Positions 1-9,554 of a DNA stretch of 21,943 bases are shown here, piece after piece (positions within the stretch are counted from its first letter, which is position 1; every line of letters begins with the position of its first letter). A program made the translations under genes and the position numbers. The notes below the pieces were generated by a model. The model made no database searches. It was not told the DNA's origin and saw only the letters and a program-made list of their open reading frames with translations. The stretch comes from Zygnema cylindricum (taxonomy: Eukaryota; Streptophyta; Zygnematophyceae; Zygnematales; Zygnemataceae): positions 68,642 through 90,584 of the forward strand of contig JBBHKE010001386.1 of the NCBI GenBank assembly GCA_037447655.1, written 5' to 3'.

Positions 1-1408
1 ATTTCCTCTCCATTTTTTTTCTCATTTGTCTTTCTCTCCCTCCCACTCACTCTCTTTCTCACTCTTAATGTCCGTCTCCTTTTTCCTCTCCCCCTTCTTC
101 TCCGTCTTCTTTTTAATATGTTTATCATTCTCCCTCTAACACTCCCTCTCTTTCTCTCTCTCGCTCTCTCTCTGTTTTCCCTCTGTGTTAATTTGGCTCT
201 CTCATTCCCTCGCCCATCCCTCTCTCACACTTTTTCTCTCACCCTCCCTCTCCCTCACCCTCTCTCACTCCTTTATTTTTTTCAACCTCTCTCTTTCCAT
301 CTTCATCCCTAACACCCTCTCGTTCTCCATCACCGTTTTTCACTCGCACTCTCCATTTGCTTCACCTCTCACTTCCCCCCTCTTTTTCCTCCTCTCTCGA
401 AATTATGCTCTCTCTCACTCTCTCTTTCCCCGTTGCCCTCAATCAGATTCTCTCTCGTTCTTTTTCTCCCTCTCTCTCATATTGTTAATCTTTCCCCCCC
501 TCCCACTCCCGCTCCTTTTCCCTCTCCCTCTCCCTCCCCCTTTCCTGTTACTTCAATCAATTTGACTCTCTCTCTCTTTCTTACTCTCCAACTTTTGTTC
601 CCTCTTGCTTTTTTCTCTCACATTTTTTTTTCTCCCTTGTCCTTATCGAACTCTATTTTTCTCTCCCTTTCCAACTCCATGTTAAATTGTTTCTCCCTCT
701 CCCTTTCTCGCCAATTTCTCTACTCCCTCTCCCTTTTCTTTATCCACTCTCTTTTAATTTGGCTCCCTCTCTCCCTTTCCCTCGCCCACTCCCTCTTTCT
801 TTCTTTCCCTCTCCCTCACCATTGGTCTCTGCGAACTTCCTTTTTTCTCTTCCTCTCCCTTTTCTCTTCTTTCTCAATCTTCTCTTTTTCTCCAACTTAT
901 CCCTCTCCCTTTCCCACTTTTTCTCAATTTAGATATCCTCTCCCACTCTTTTTCCCACTTTTACTCCTGTTTCTCTTTCTCCATTGTCCTCTCCCTCTTA
1001 GTCTCACTCTTTCCCTCTCTCTCTCCCTTTGAATTTTTCTCTCCCTTTTGCAGTCGTAATCCCTGTGTATCGCTCTCTCCCTCTCGTGCACCCTCTCCCT
1101 TTACCTCTTTTTTTCCCTCTCTCTCTCCTTCGTCATCTACCTTTTCCTTTCCCTTAACCTTGTCCTTTCCCTCTCCCCCTCCCTCTCCCTATCCCTCTCC
1201 CTTTTTTTCCCCCTCTCCCTCTCTTTGTCCCTCTCCGTCTCGATTTCCATCTCCACTCAAACTCCCTCTCCCTCTCCCTTCTCTCTTTGTTTGCATTTTC
1301 ATCTCCACTTCAAATCCCGCTTGCCCTCCCACTCTCCCTCTTTCTTACCCTCCCCCCCTCTCTTTAGTTCCTCCTCCCTCATAATCATGCCCTCGCCAAC
1401 TAGTTAGT
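1..1408. repeat. pyrimidine-rich low-complexity tract (CCCTCT-like)
   Basis: About 1.4 kb in which the plus strand is almost only C and T, built from drifting CTCTCCC, CCCTCT and TTTCTC words with scattered A and G. Several open frames run through it, but their products are only Leu, Ser, Pro and Phe, as expected from a CT tract, so none is called as a gene. Smaller patches of the same composition recur at 2829-2883, 11933-12007 and 14056-14086. The tract runs off the left edge, so its full length is unknown. Confidence 0.9.
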
Positions 1409-1935
1409 CACCCCAAAGAGCAAAACATTAAAGAATATGAAGCATAAAAAATAGAAGTGTACTGCCCCATGTACTTGTAACTTAGCAAACTTACTTTGTT
1501 TTGTAGCGCGGATTTGGCGGAACTCACTTTCAAGTGTCCCGATGCGTTTACTCGAAATTGTTACTTATCTTTGTAACGATTGTATACGTTGACAATGCCC
1601 GTGATTCCTGTCACCGTGTACAATCTATTTTTGCCGCACCGCATTTTTCAAAACTTTTTGATGTGTCGCACAACACATCGTAATTTTTTAAACTATTTGG
1701 TATGTCTCGTGTCTTTTTGTAACATTGTAGACGTACATTTTTATAACCATGGCTGTACAACATGCCTTTGCGTTTGCCTCTCTTGTTCGGCGCCATAAAT
1801 GGAAAAATAAGGCCCTTAGAGAAAAAAAATATGCGTGTTTGTTATATTTTCCCAACGTGGCTTGGTTCGCGTACGTGTGGCTGCCATAAGCGTTTTACCT
1901 TCCTCCATTGGTGTTGAGAGGTAGTGACGGAGAGG

Positions 1936-1967
1936 CAAGGTGAGAAAGGTGAGAAAGGTGAGAGAGG
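1936..1967. repeat. short 9-bp tandem repeat
   Basis: Three successive copies of a purine-rich 9-mer of the form AAAGGTGAG, followed by a degraded copy. No function is suggested. Confidence 0.6.
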
Positions 1968-2500
1968 CGCGAGTTGTAGTGGCGCCTTCACTAATTTTCC
2001 ACCTCGTCGTGAAATAGCACTCCAGCCTCCGGACCTCTAAAAAAATAACCGTACAAGATACAAGCGGACAAAAACAACAACCTTGTACTTTTTTTAACAA
2101 AGTATTTTTTTTTCGTTGTCAAAAACGTCATAAAATTTTCACACATGAGAATATGTTTTCCTATTTGTCAAAGCGGATTTTCTTTCAGTCACATCGCCGA
2201 TGTGTAATATGGTAAGTTTGAAGATGACGTGACAATGGGTCGAAAAAACACAAGATGATAAATTCTTGTACATCTTAAGTTCGAGGATGACGCAAATTGT
2301 ACTAAACGAATTTGCGATTTTTTCGTACAAGTGAAATTTTAGTCGTATCGCGCTACAAGGTACTTTCACATGTGCTAAAGTTACAACCATTTTATGTATT
2401 TTTCCTTCATAACTTTGAAAAAAACAAAAAAAATCTGCAGTTGTACCAACAAATTGAAATTATCAGAGTACAAGTTACGTTACCCTGGATCTTTGTATGT

Positions 2501-2540
2501 AATGGAATTTGTCGTCTAAGGCAATGGAATTTGTCGTCTA
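2501..2540. repeat. 22-bp direct duplication
   Basis: The 18-bp word AATGGAATTTGTCGTCTA occurs at 2501-2518 and again at 2523-2540, a perfect copy with a 22-bp period. It looks like a simple local duplication. Confidence 0.75.
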
Positions 2541-2828
2541 GCGCGTTTCGAACCACTTTCGCGTCCTCCCAGCTCATCTTTAAACTTTACATAAAATGAC
2601 CTCGCTAGGTGATTTTAAATTAAGTTCCATGAGGTGAGCGAGTATGCAGTCGGTGTCGCACGTGTCAATAGTTTTTTACAATTTTTGTACGCGGAGTACC
2701 AAAGAAAAACCAATTGCACTTTCTCAGTCTATTCGTGACATTTTTTGCGTCCGCTTTTTTCCATAAAGGGGTCGTGGAGGGGTTCTCGACCAACTAACCG
2801 CATTTTGCAAAAACGAAGTCCGTCAAAG

Positions 2829-2883
2829 TGCCTTTCTCTCTTTTCTCTCGCGCTCTCTCTCTCTCTGCTCTCCCTCTCCCACT
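2829..2883. repeat. CT-rich microsatellite
   Basis: Short run of CTCTC and CCCTCT words of the same type as the large tract at the left edge of the window. Confidence 0.7.
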
Positions 2884-3577
2884 ACCGCGTCTATCTCACA
2901 ATTCTTGCAATGAAAAACGTCAATAATGGTATCAAATGATAGATTTTTAAAAAATATATATTTTGAGTATCTTTGGGTGATTTTGATGGCAAGTAGGATG
3001 AGAAAAGACTTAAAAACAAAATCGGGAAACCATGGCGAAAAGTTTTATAACTTGTGATGTCGACGCTGTCATAATTTGAGCGTGACGTTAAAATGTCACA
3101 AACCATAAACATCTACAATGTCACAAGCAGCTAGATGTCTTCAACCGTCGCTATTTTGTAAATGTCATCAATTGGCTAGAGTTTTTTAGTCGTTTACAAC
3201 CGTCACAAATTACACCCACGTCTACATCCGTCACAATCTAAAGTAACGATTTCATTTTTTACATACGAATGCTCCGAATGTTGTACGGAGAATCTTTGCT
3301 AAGAACAAAGTTACAATACTTAAGTTTCGTTTACATGTGAAAGTGTCTTAAGTTTTGTAGGAAAATGATAGAAAAAACCTCGTATTTAACCACATGGGGT
3401 CGTACCCTAATTTTTACTCTAATTTACATCATGGATGTCTTATGCGCATTAAACGAACGGAGTAAACTACACCGTGAATCGCTATTATCGTTTAACAATA
3501 TATAGCCTTATAAAACAAAAAGGGTTATCAACGTTATTTGGGAATTTGGGGGTTTTTAACGAAATCATTTACTCTAA

Positions 3578-4306
3578 GGGTGAAGTTCCATTTAGACATT
3601 TTGTAATTGTACAGGGGCCAACATTACAAAATGCTACAATTTGAACGAAGTTTCGTTGCGCAGAGTTTGTAATCCACATGTTAGTAAAAGAGCGGTGCCA
3701 TATAACTTTAGATTTGATATTGAAAATTGTCAATGATTTTCACACTGACCAAAATCTTCATTTGCTTACCATGTACGTGTGTACCAAGTCATCGTTTAAC
3801 ACAACTTTTGTACTTTTTGCAAACCCCTTGTCAAATAACACTTCATTTTTTTAGGGTTACTGTTTTTACGCCTAACGAATGAGCGTTTCTATAAATAGTG
3901 TGACGAATGGGCGCCAACAAAAACAGCGTGACAAAAGTGTGTAACGAAATTTCGTTTGTATTTTCTATTGGATTTTTGAATGTGTATATCGTGTGCGATT
4001 TTTTTGATTTCTGTTTGTTGTCATCTTGACACGTACTCTTATTATCCAACGTGTTGCGGCTCAAATTTTTCTGTAATTAGTGATGTACCTCGCGAGGTAC
4101 ATCACCAATTACAAAAACTTTCGAAGCGAATGCTTCGCGAAAAAATATCCAGCGGTCATTGATACTTCCCAGACTTCCGGATAATATTGGGAGGATTTTC
4201 TATAATGTTGTTTTCCTGATTAAAACAAAATGAGAGGTACGGCGTAGTCGGGAGAGGTCCGAATTTCTGTAAACAACGTCACTTTTCGTCTAATGGAACT
4301 TCACCC
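3578..4306 (-). mobile_element. PIF/Harbinger-like MITE, copy 1 (reverse orientation)
   Basis: 729-bp non-autonomous DNA transposon. The left end reads GGGTGAAGTTCCAT and the right end is its exact reverse complement (ATGGAACTTCACCC). Both sides are flanked by the 3-bp direct repeat TAA (3575-3577 and 4307-4309). A GGG-starting terminal repeat plus a TWA duplication is typical of the PIF/Harbinger superfamily. Reverse-complemented, it aligns by eye from end to end with the copy at 6905-7700. Shared blocks include the terminal GACGAAAAGTG, a hairpin about 195 bp from that end, and GTGACGAATG words. No transposase frame is present, so movement would depend on an enzyme supplied elsewhere. Confidence 0.85.
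4072..4113. other. hairpin inside Harbinger-like copy 1
   Basis: Palindrome with 21-bp arms and a single mismatch. The inner 26 bp (4080-4105), GTGATGTACCTCG followed directly by CGAGGTACATCAC, are perfect with no loop. It sits about 193 bp from the element's right end, the same place as the hairpins in the other two copies. Confidence 0.9.
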
Positions 4307-4310
4307 TAAT

Positions 4311-4665
4311 TTGTTTTTTTAATAATTTTAATTAATTTTATTTGAGAATTTCAGCCAAAAGAGAGGGGACCGCGAATAGCGTCCTGAACGCTAATAGTGA
4401 TTCACGGTGTAATGATTAGTACATACAATGCGCATCAATTGATTTTGAAATTTATAAAATTCGTACCTTTTTTCGCATTTGTACAGTTACCGTACACTAT
4501 CTTACATCGTCCCTATATGAGAGTACATTCTAGGGTTATGTAAGGGTTTTACGAGATTTTAGGGTTTAGGGTACATTTTTGTACATTCATTATTTTTAAT
4601 TACAACTGTTTTAGATTTTGAAGTACACTTTTGTACAGTGTCCGTATTTTATCGTACCTTTTATG
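4311..4665. repeat. TGTAC/GTACA-rich repetitive DNA, left block
   Basis: Non-coding DNA dense in GTACA and TGTAC words. The segment 4550-4627 resembles 6490-6565 in direct orientation. Both carry GATTTT-GGGTTT-AGGGTACATT, then a CAACTG-TTAGATTT block. The two hAT-like elements lie between these blocks, so the blocks are probably parts of one older repeat or two copies of a repeat family. No open frame of note. Confidence 0.5.
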
Positions 4666-5025
4666 GTTTTTTCCCTAGTTCAAAAGTAGGTGAATGAAGG
4701 CCCATACAATATGCATATTGTACGCAAAACATATAATATGACCTTAAGACCCATATTGTATTGGTCGCAAAATGAAAATAAATAGTAACAGGGTTGAGTT
4801 GCACATCGATCGATAGAGAATTAGGGTGAAGTTCCATCAAGCGAAAAGTGGCGTTTCTAACAGAAATCCGCGACTCTCCGTACCAGATCGTACTGCCTAT
4901 TTTGTTTTTATACGAAAACCAACATTACAGAGAATCTTGCCGATACTCTCCGGAAGTCTTAGAGGTAATATTGGCCGTCGGATGTTCATCTGCGATGATT
5001 TCGCTTCAATTTTCTCTGTTAGACT

Positions 5026-5050
5026 CAACCCACCTCGACGAGGTGGGTTG
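5026..5050. other. hairpin inside Harbinger-like copy 2
   Basis: Perfect palindrome with 12-bp arms and a one-base centre: CAACCCACCTCG, A, CGAGGTGGGTTG. Both arms differ from the stems in the other copies in a way that keeps pairing. Weak pairing continues outward (TTTCT with AGAAA). Confidence 0.9.
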
Positions 5051-5278
5051 GCATACACAGAAAAAAAATTTTTGTGACACGGTGGACAATTAAGCTACGT
5101 GTCATGATGGAAAACCAACGAAATATCTTAAGATTTCCACATGACACGCGTTTTCCAAAATATAGCCGAAACTAAAAAAAAAAATTCGTAACATTCCCTT
5201 GTCACGCTATTTTCGGTAACTTTTGTTCGTCACACTATTTCTCTCAAAGGACTTTCGTTATGTTCGAAGACTGTAACC

Positions 5279-5462
5279 CTAAAAAATTAGCTGGCGTCCT
5301 CTACAAAATGTATAAAAGTTTTGTCGTATGGTTACGTCGTACGCAGGTACATGGTACCCAAGTCAAGATCCTAAAAACTTAGCTGGCGTCCTCTGCAAAA
5401 TGTATAAAAGTTTTGTCGTATGGTTACGGCGTACGCATGTACATGGTACGCAAGTCAAGATT
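5279..5462. repeat. 92-bp tandem duplication inside MITE copy 2
   Basis: Units 5279-5370 and 5371-5462 share TTAGCTGGCGTCCTCT, ACAAAATGTATAAAAG-like and GTACATGGTAC blocks and differ at only a few bases. Copies 1 and 3 of the family lack an adjacent duplicate of this near-identity, so it probably arose in this copy. Confidence 0.85.
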
Positions 5463-5869
5463 TGAAGTCAAGTTTGTCGGTGCTAAAAATCTGAAAGATA
5501 TTCAATATCGGATCGTAGCTTCCGTGGCGACAATCATTTTAGAACACGTGGCTTACAAACTCTACGTGAAGGAACTTCGACTCAATCGACCCGGTCTGTA
5601 GAGTTGGCCGTACAATTACAGAAACGTATGATGGAACTTAACCCTTAAACGACATATCTACATTTTGAAAAACATTCGGACAAAAAAATGTTTTTCTGTG
5701 AGTTTTGAGGTGTTTTTTATTTACACCGTCAGATTTCGGCGATCGGACGGTCGCTGATCAAAGTAGCGATTTAAGAAGATCGCATGAAAATCCCATAACT
5801 CAACTTAAAATAAAGGCGCCTACAAAAGGCCTACAATAGAAACGCCTACTTTTGAACTATGGTTTTTTG

Positions 5870-6351
5870 CATAGTTGTTCAAATCGCGCGATTTTTTCCT
5901 TTTTTACGATTAAAACGTATAATTCGTGACTTTTGAATAAATTGGAAAAAAACGCGATGTACTTTCTCTCCGGTAAACTGAACGGCTAATTCACGGAAAC
6001 TGTACGGTATTTTACGATATATGTACGGTTTTGTACGGTAAATGTACGGGATTTGACGAAAAGATACGCTGCACTTCGTAGTACTTTCTGTCCGGTAAAC
6101 TGAACAGAAATTTTACGGGAATGTACGGAATTGTACCAAAAATGTACGGACTATTACGAAAAGATACGGAAAATGTACGAAAATGGTACAAACTGCGGTA
6201 TATGTGAAATTTATTTTTGTTTACATGTACGGAATAGTACGGACATAAATTCATTAACGATTTTTACGATTTTTCCAAAAGGTTCAATGCGTTTGTTACG
6301 TATAATTCGTCGCGATTAAATCGTTCGCACTAAACGCCGTGAACAACTATG
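5870..6351. mobile_element. hAT-like non-autonomous element sharing its neighbour's target site
   Basis: 482-bp element with perfect 12-bp inverted ends CATAGTTGTTCA and TGAACAACTATG. It is flanked on both sides by GTTTTTTG (5862-5869 and 6352-6359). Its left duplication is also the right duplication of the element 4674-5861, so the two stand one 8-mer apart. The interior is filled with TGTACGG and ATGTACG words and holds two copies of a block containing CCGGTAAACTGAAC (near 5970 and 6095). Such clustered short motifs could be transposase-binding repeats. No transposase frame: the short frames at 6012-6319 only read the repeats. The interior differs from the neighbour, so this is a separate family with related outermost bases. 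Confidence 0.8.
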
Positions 6352-6359
6352 GTTTTTTG

Positions 6360-6904
6360 ACTTTTTTCTTTTAGATTTTTTACATAGGCTTCTGTACATT
6401 CCCGTTTTATTAAGGACAACTGCGTTACATTTGCCGTACATTTATTGGCATTTTTGTACATTTCCGTGCATTTAAGGATTATTTATGCGGGATTTTGGGG
6501 TTTTTAGGGTACATTCTTGTACGTCCCCGTATAATTCAGGACAACTGTCTTAGATTTGTTGTACTGATACCGTATGTCTTCCATACCTTTTTTAGATTTT
6601 TGAAGGATTTTCTAGGGTCAAGCTTTTCGTACATTTTTGTATGTTCGTTACTTTAAAAAGTACGAAATTTGCGAAATATACGAAAAAGCGAATACTACGC
6701 AGTTTTCGGAAAAAAGTCGGAATTCGTACGAAATGGACAACTATGATTTACATGTTTGGTACGATTTCCAAACCCCACAAGTACGTATCTCGTCAAAAGC
6801 TGTCAGTGTAGTACACCTCCATTTGAAATAGTATTTATGACAGCTCAGCGTACACACCACGAAGTCAACCTACAATTTGGCGTTAAGTGCATAATTAATG
6901 TTAA
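6360..6904. repeat. TGTAC/GTACA-rich repetitive DNA, right block
   Basis: Continuation of the GTACA/TGTAC-rich DNA on the right of the hAT-like pair, with the 6490-6565 segment resembling 4550-4627. A short open frame at 6637-6831 has no recognisable domain and is not called. Confidence 0.5.
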
Positions 6905-7700
6905 GGGTGGCGTTCCATCAGACGAAAAGTGAGGTTGTTTACCGAAATCCGGACATATTCGTACTACGCCGTACTTTTTTTTTTTTATATACGCGAACAA
7001 CATTACAGAGAATCTTTCCAAATTCCAATATTCTCCAAAGGTCTGGGAGGTAACAATGACTGTTGGATGCTTTTTCGCGAAGCATTCCCTTCGAAAGTTT
7101 CTGTAAATGGTGATGTACCTACCTCGAGGAGGTACAACACCATTTACAGAAAAAAATGATCCGCGACACGTTGGATAATGAATATACGTGTCACGACGGC
7201 AAACCAACGGAAATCAAAAAATTTCGCACATGATATACGCATTCAAAAATTCAACGGAAATCACGAAAGTGATCTCGTAACGAGCTTTCGTCGCGCTATT
7301 TTTGTTACCGGCCATTCGTCACACTATTTGTGAAAGCGCTCATTCGTCACGCGAAAAAGCAGAAACCCTAAAAATAATGAGCTAAAACCCTAAAACACCT
7401 GGCATCTGACAAGCGTTGTAAATAATGAGCTGGCATTTGACAACCGTTTGCAAAGAGTACAAAATGTGTGTGGTACGATGCCCTTGTCCGCTCGTACATG
7501 GTATGCAATGACGATTTCGAGTTGAAGTTGGTCGGTGTAAAAAATATTTGACGATTTTCAATGTACGATCTTATCTTACGTGGTACCACTCATTTCGGAG
7601 CACGTGGATTACAGACTCTCTGCGAGAGAACACCGTTCAAAGTGTAGCATTCTGTAATGTTGTTCGTACGATTACAGAATTTCCTGATGGAACGCCACCC
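6905..7700 (+). mobile_element. PIF/Harbinger-like MITE, copy 3
   Basis: 796-bp element with perfect inverted ends GGGTGGCGTTCCATCAG and CTGATGGAACGCCACCC. It is flanked on both sides by TAA (6902-6904 and 7701-7703). It has the same internal order as copies 1 and 2: ACGAAAAGTG next to the end, AACATTACAGAGAATCTT, a hairpin near position 194, GACACGTTGGATAAT, then GTGACGAATG words. The perfect ends and duplication suggest it is not very old. A 120-codon minus-strand frame at 6845-7207 crosses the end of the element and has no transposase features (no DDE context, no HTH that I can see), so it is not a gene. Confidence 0.88.
7098..7152. other. hairpin inside Harbinger-like copy 3
   Basis: Long palindrome of about 27-bp arms with one mismatch and one unpaired base. 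The outer arm is TTTCTGTAAATGGTG and its complement; the inner arm is TGTACCT..CCTC and its complement. It lies 194-248 bp from the left end, matching the position in copies 1 and 2. Confidence 0.88.
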
Positions 7701-7703
7701 TAA

Positions 7704-9554
7704 TGCGATTTTTTTTTTGGGACACAAAATCACAAATTTGTGTTCTTAACACTAGATTAGCGTTTAAGCTTTTGATTTGTTAACTTTAATAGCAATTAGC
7801 GGTGTCGTGGTGTATCGTGGCGTTACAATACATTTTCGTGAGATTTCCGTACAGTGAGATTCACGGAAGTATCGTAGCTTCTCTCTGTTTAAGCGATATG
7901 CGGCATCATGCATAACGTTTTGTACTTTTGTGTTTTTCTAAGGTGACAAGGTACAATTTTTGGCGAAAGTGATAGTGCACGTTACCTTGCACCGAGATCA
8001 TGATAGATCCGTACTAAATGAAAGTACGAAAGATATCATAAAGTTTCTGTTGACGGCTTGTCAAACTTCAGGAACGGTGATTTTCAAATTTTGTGAATCT
8101 TGAATGACGTGAATTTACATTTTAGTATTTTACCGGGAAATCGTAAATCTTTATAAACAGTAAATATTTCCCAAGAGTCGACGTGACAGAATTCGACATT
8201 CTAAATACTGTTTGCACAAATATCGCAGCGCTCATCGCTGCTTGATACGTTTCAGCGATATGATAAAATATCGCTAACCCTTTTTCCCGCACATGAAGAA
8301 TATTGCAAGGAGGTCTGCGGTACGCTACACTGTACGGATGTACTCATGTGACGGAATTGTACAATCAATAATGTTTGCGAATCAAAATTAGAATTCTGCA
8401 CTGTCAAACAGACTTGAACCACCGTACGGTACTAAAGTACGGATTTCTACGACTTTTATTCCTAGGTGACATCACGCTGAGTTGTGACATCACAATTCAC
8501 CGCTCCCTGCTGTACGGTCATCTGAATTTCTGAACTGCTCTCGTACGACAGCCGGACCTTCGCTTGTTCACTCTCACTTTCCACTACTTTTCGGTTTTCT
8601 TACTGAAATAGAATTAGTGCTCTGAAATCTCGTTGGGTACTGGATTTTCCAATAATGTGTACTTATTTCTATGTTATCAAAGTGTTAGCGGCCTGCCTTT
8701 TGTTCGTTCAACTTGCTCTGCCCTTCGTGCACCTTAAATCTTTCCTCTCCACTTAACTGATCGTCTCCTCCTACACCTTTCGTTTCTTCCTATTTCTGAC
8801 TTCTGCTACAGATAATCTCTTATTTTTGCAGGAATTTATTGTTACACGAAAGATACTTCTATCGTTTTTTCTTTTTGAGAAACGCGTGATGTTCTGTCTT
8901 GTATAGTACTTAATTTAGGTCAAACTTTTTGTTTTTTTCTAATATTCCGTCTGTACCGTTTACTACTCAAAGGAAGAAATTGAGTAGCCTTTTTGTAAGT
9001 AGGATAGTATTTCCAAGGATTTTTCGTTTTTTGCGACAGTATGACCAGGGATCCTGGTATAGTTGATAGTTAAAAATTGGTACTTAAAAACTTTTTCATC
9101 TTCTGTGATGGCATATTCAATATTAGTTGGCGCTTGACAAAGTGATTAAACTCTATTATATCATGTCATTTTTAATCGGAGAAAAAAAGGAGACATGCTT
9201 TTCCATTAATGAAATTGGAAATATTACTGCTTATCTTTTCCAAAAGGTGCAACAAAATAAAGGCTAAAAATTTATTGGTACCACTTCTGCGTCGGAGAAT
9301 TTGAGGACTGACCGGTTGCTCTCTCATAATATTTTTTCTGTTCAACTGCCTATCCTTTCTATTTGGAGGAAATTTATTCTTATTCATATGACAGAATTCC
9401 AAAGAGAGGATATTATGAGGAATAGTAGCAGTTTTCTTCGTCCGACTTTTCTTTTTGTAAAATCGAACCTTCATTTGTAAAGTATCTGTAAATCTAGAAG
9501 TTTTTCAATCGTTTTACCTCGATTTTTTGGAGGGAATTGCTTGTAGTGGCAGTC
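7704..9554. other. interval upstream of the MYND gene, no gene recognised
   Basis: 1.85 kb with no supported coding sequence. There are weak local palindromes (near 7721-7745 and 8226-8240) and stop-rich frames. The right part should contain the promoter and any 5' untranslated exon of the MYND gene. AG-ended pyrimidine tracts, such as those just before 8831 and 9533, are possible acceptors, but no transcription start, TATA box or upstream exon can be fixed. A 33-codon frame at 8655-8756 encodes a hydrophobic peptide but has no other support. Confidence 0.5.

Larger units (their letters stand above)
1409..3468. other. non-coding interval, no gene recognised
   Basis: AT-rich sequence with short, mutually overlapping open frames on both strands. 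None has recognisable domains, and none can be joined by plausible splice sites to a family I know. It is rich in TGTAC and GTCAC words, which also fill the transposon-derived DNA to its right, so it may be decayed repeat sequence. Small tandem repeats inside it are listed separately. Confidence 0.6.
3469..4410. repeat. imperfect inverted repeat surrounding a MITE
   Basis: A 24-bp arm at 3469-3492 (starting ACACCGTGAATC) returns as its reverse complement at 4387-4410 with two mismatches. An outer TGCGCATT word is also mirrored near 3443-3450 and 4429-4436. The arms enclose the Harbinger-like element at 3578-4306, which would be a later insertion. This could be the remains of an older inverted-repeat element. 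No target duplication was recognised, so the outer limits are uncertain. Confidence 0.5.
4824..5644 (+). mobile_element. PIF/Harbinger-like MITE, copy 2 (nested)
   Basis: 821-bp element with ends GGGTGAAGTTCCATC and GATGGAACTTAACCC (one mismatch). It is flanked on both sides by TTA (4821-4823 and 5645-5647). It lies inside the hAT-like element 4674-5861, so it inserted later. It aligns with the other two copies: AACATTACAGAGAATCTT near position 110, a hairpin near position 203, and GACACGNNGGA after the hairpin. It differs by an internal 92-bp tandem duplication. No transposase frame. Short open frames at 4826-5093 and 5413-5601 merely read through it. Confidence 0.87.
4674..5861 (-). mobile_element. 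hAT-like non-autonomous element, split by a nested MITE
   Basis: The ends are CCTAGTTCAAAAGTAGG at left and CCTACTTTTGAACTATG at right, inverted repeats with one mismatch. The flanks are GTTTTTTC (4666-4673) and GTTTTTTG (5862-5869), an 8-bp target duplication with one change. The element spans 1188 bp, of which 4824-5644 plus one TTA is a nested Harbinger-like MITE, leaving about 360 bp of its own. Reverse-complemented, both halves match the element at 13518-14002. The shared parts are the left arm with TTGGTAGGCGCC-like words, a GATCAGCGACNGTCCGATCG block, and the AATATGGGTCTTAAGGTCAT block near the far end. An 8-bp duplication suggests hAT; P or Merlin cannot be excluded without a transposase. 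Confidence 0.82.

Noticed and set aside
185-1032. Long open frames through the left-edge tract (up to 199 codons)
   Set aside because: Products are only Leu/Ser/Pro/Phe because the DNA is nearly all C and T; frames overlap each other and have no domains.
4556-4570. Two TTTAGGG words, as an interstitial telomere
   Set aside because: Only two units in a region where TTTAGGG-like and GGGTAC words are part of the local repeat; too short to support telomeric origin.
6845-7207. 120-codon minus-strand frame as a possible transposase fragment
   Set aside because: It runs out of the MITE into flanking DNA and shows no DDE or HTH features; the related copies do not keep the frame.
8655-8756. 33-codon frame with signal-peptide-like hydrophobic core upstream of the MYND gene
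   Set aside because: Too short, no homology, no splice donor linking it to the next exon; could be an upstream ORF but nothing supports it.
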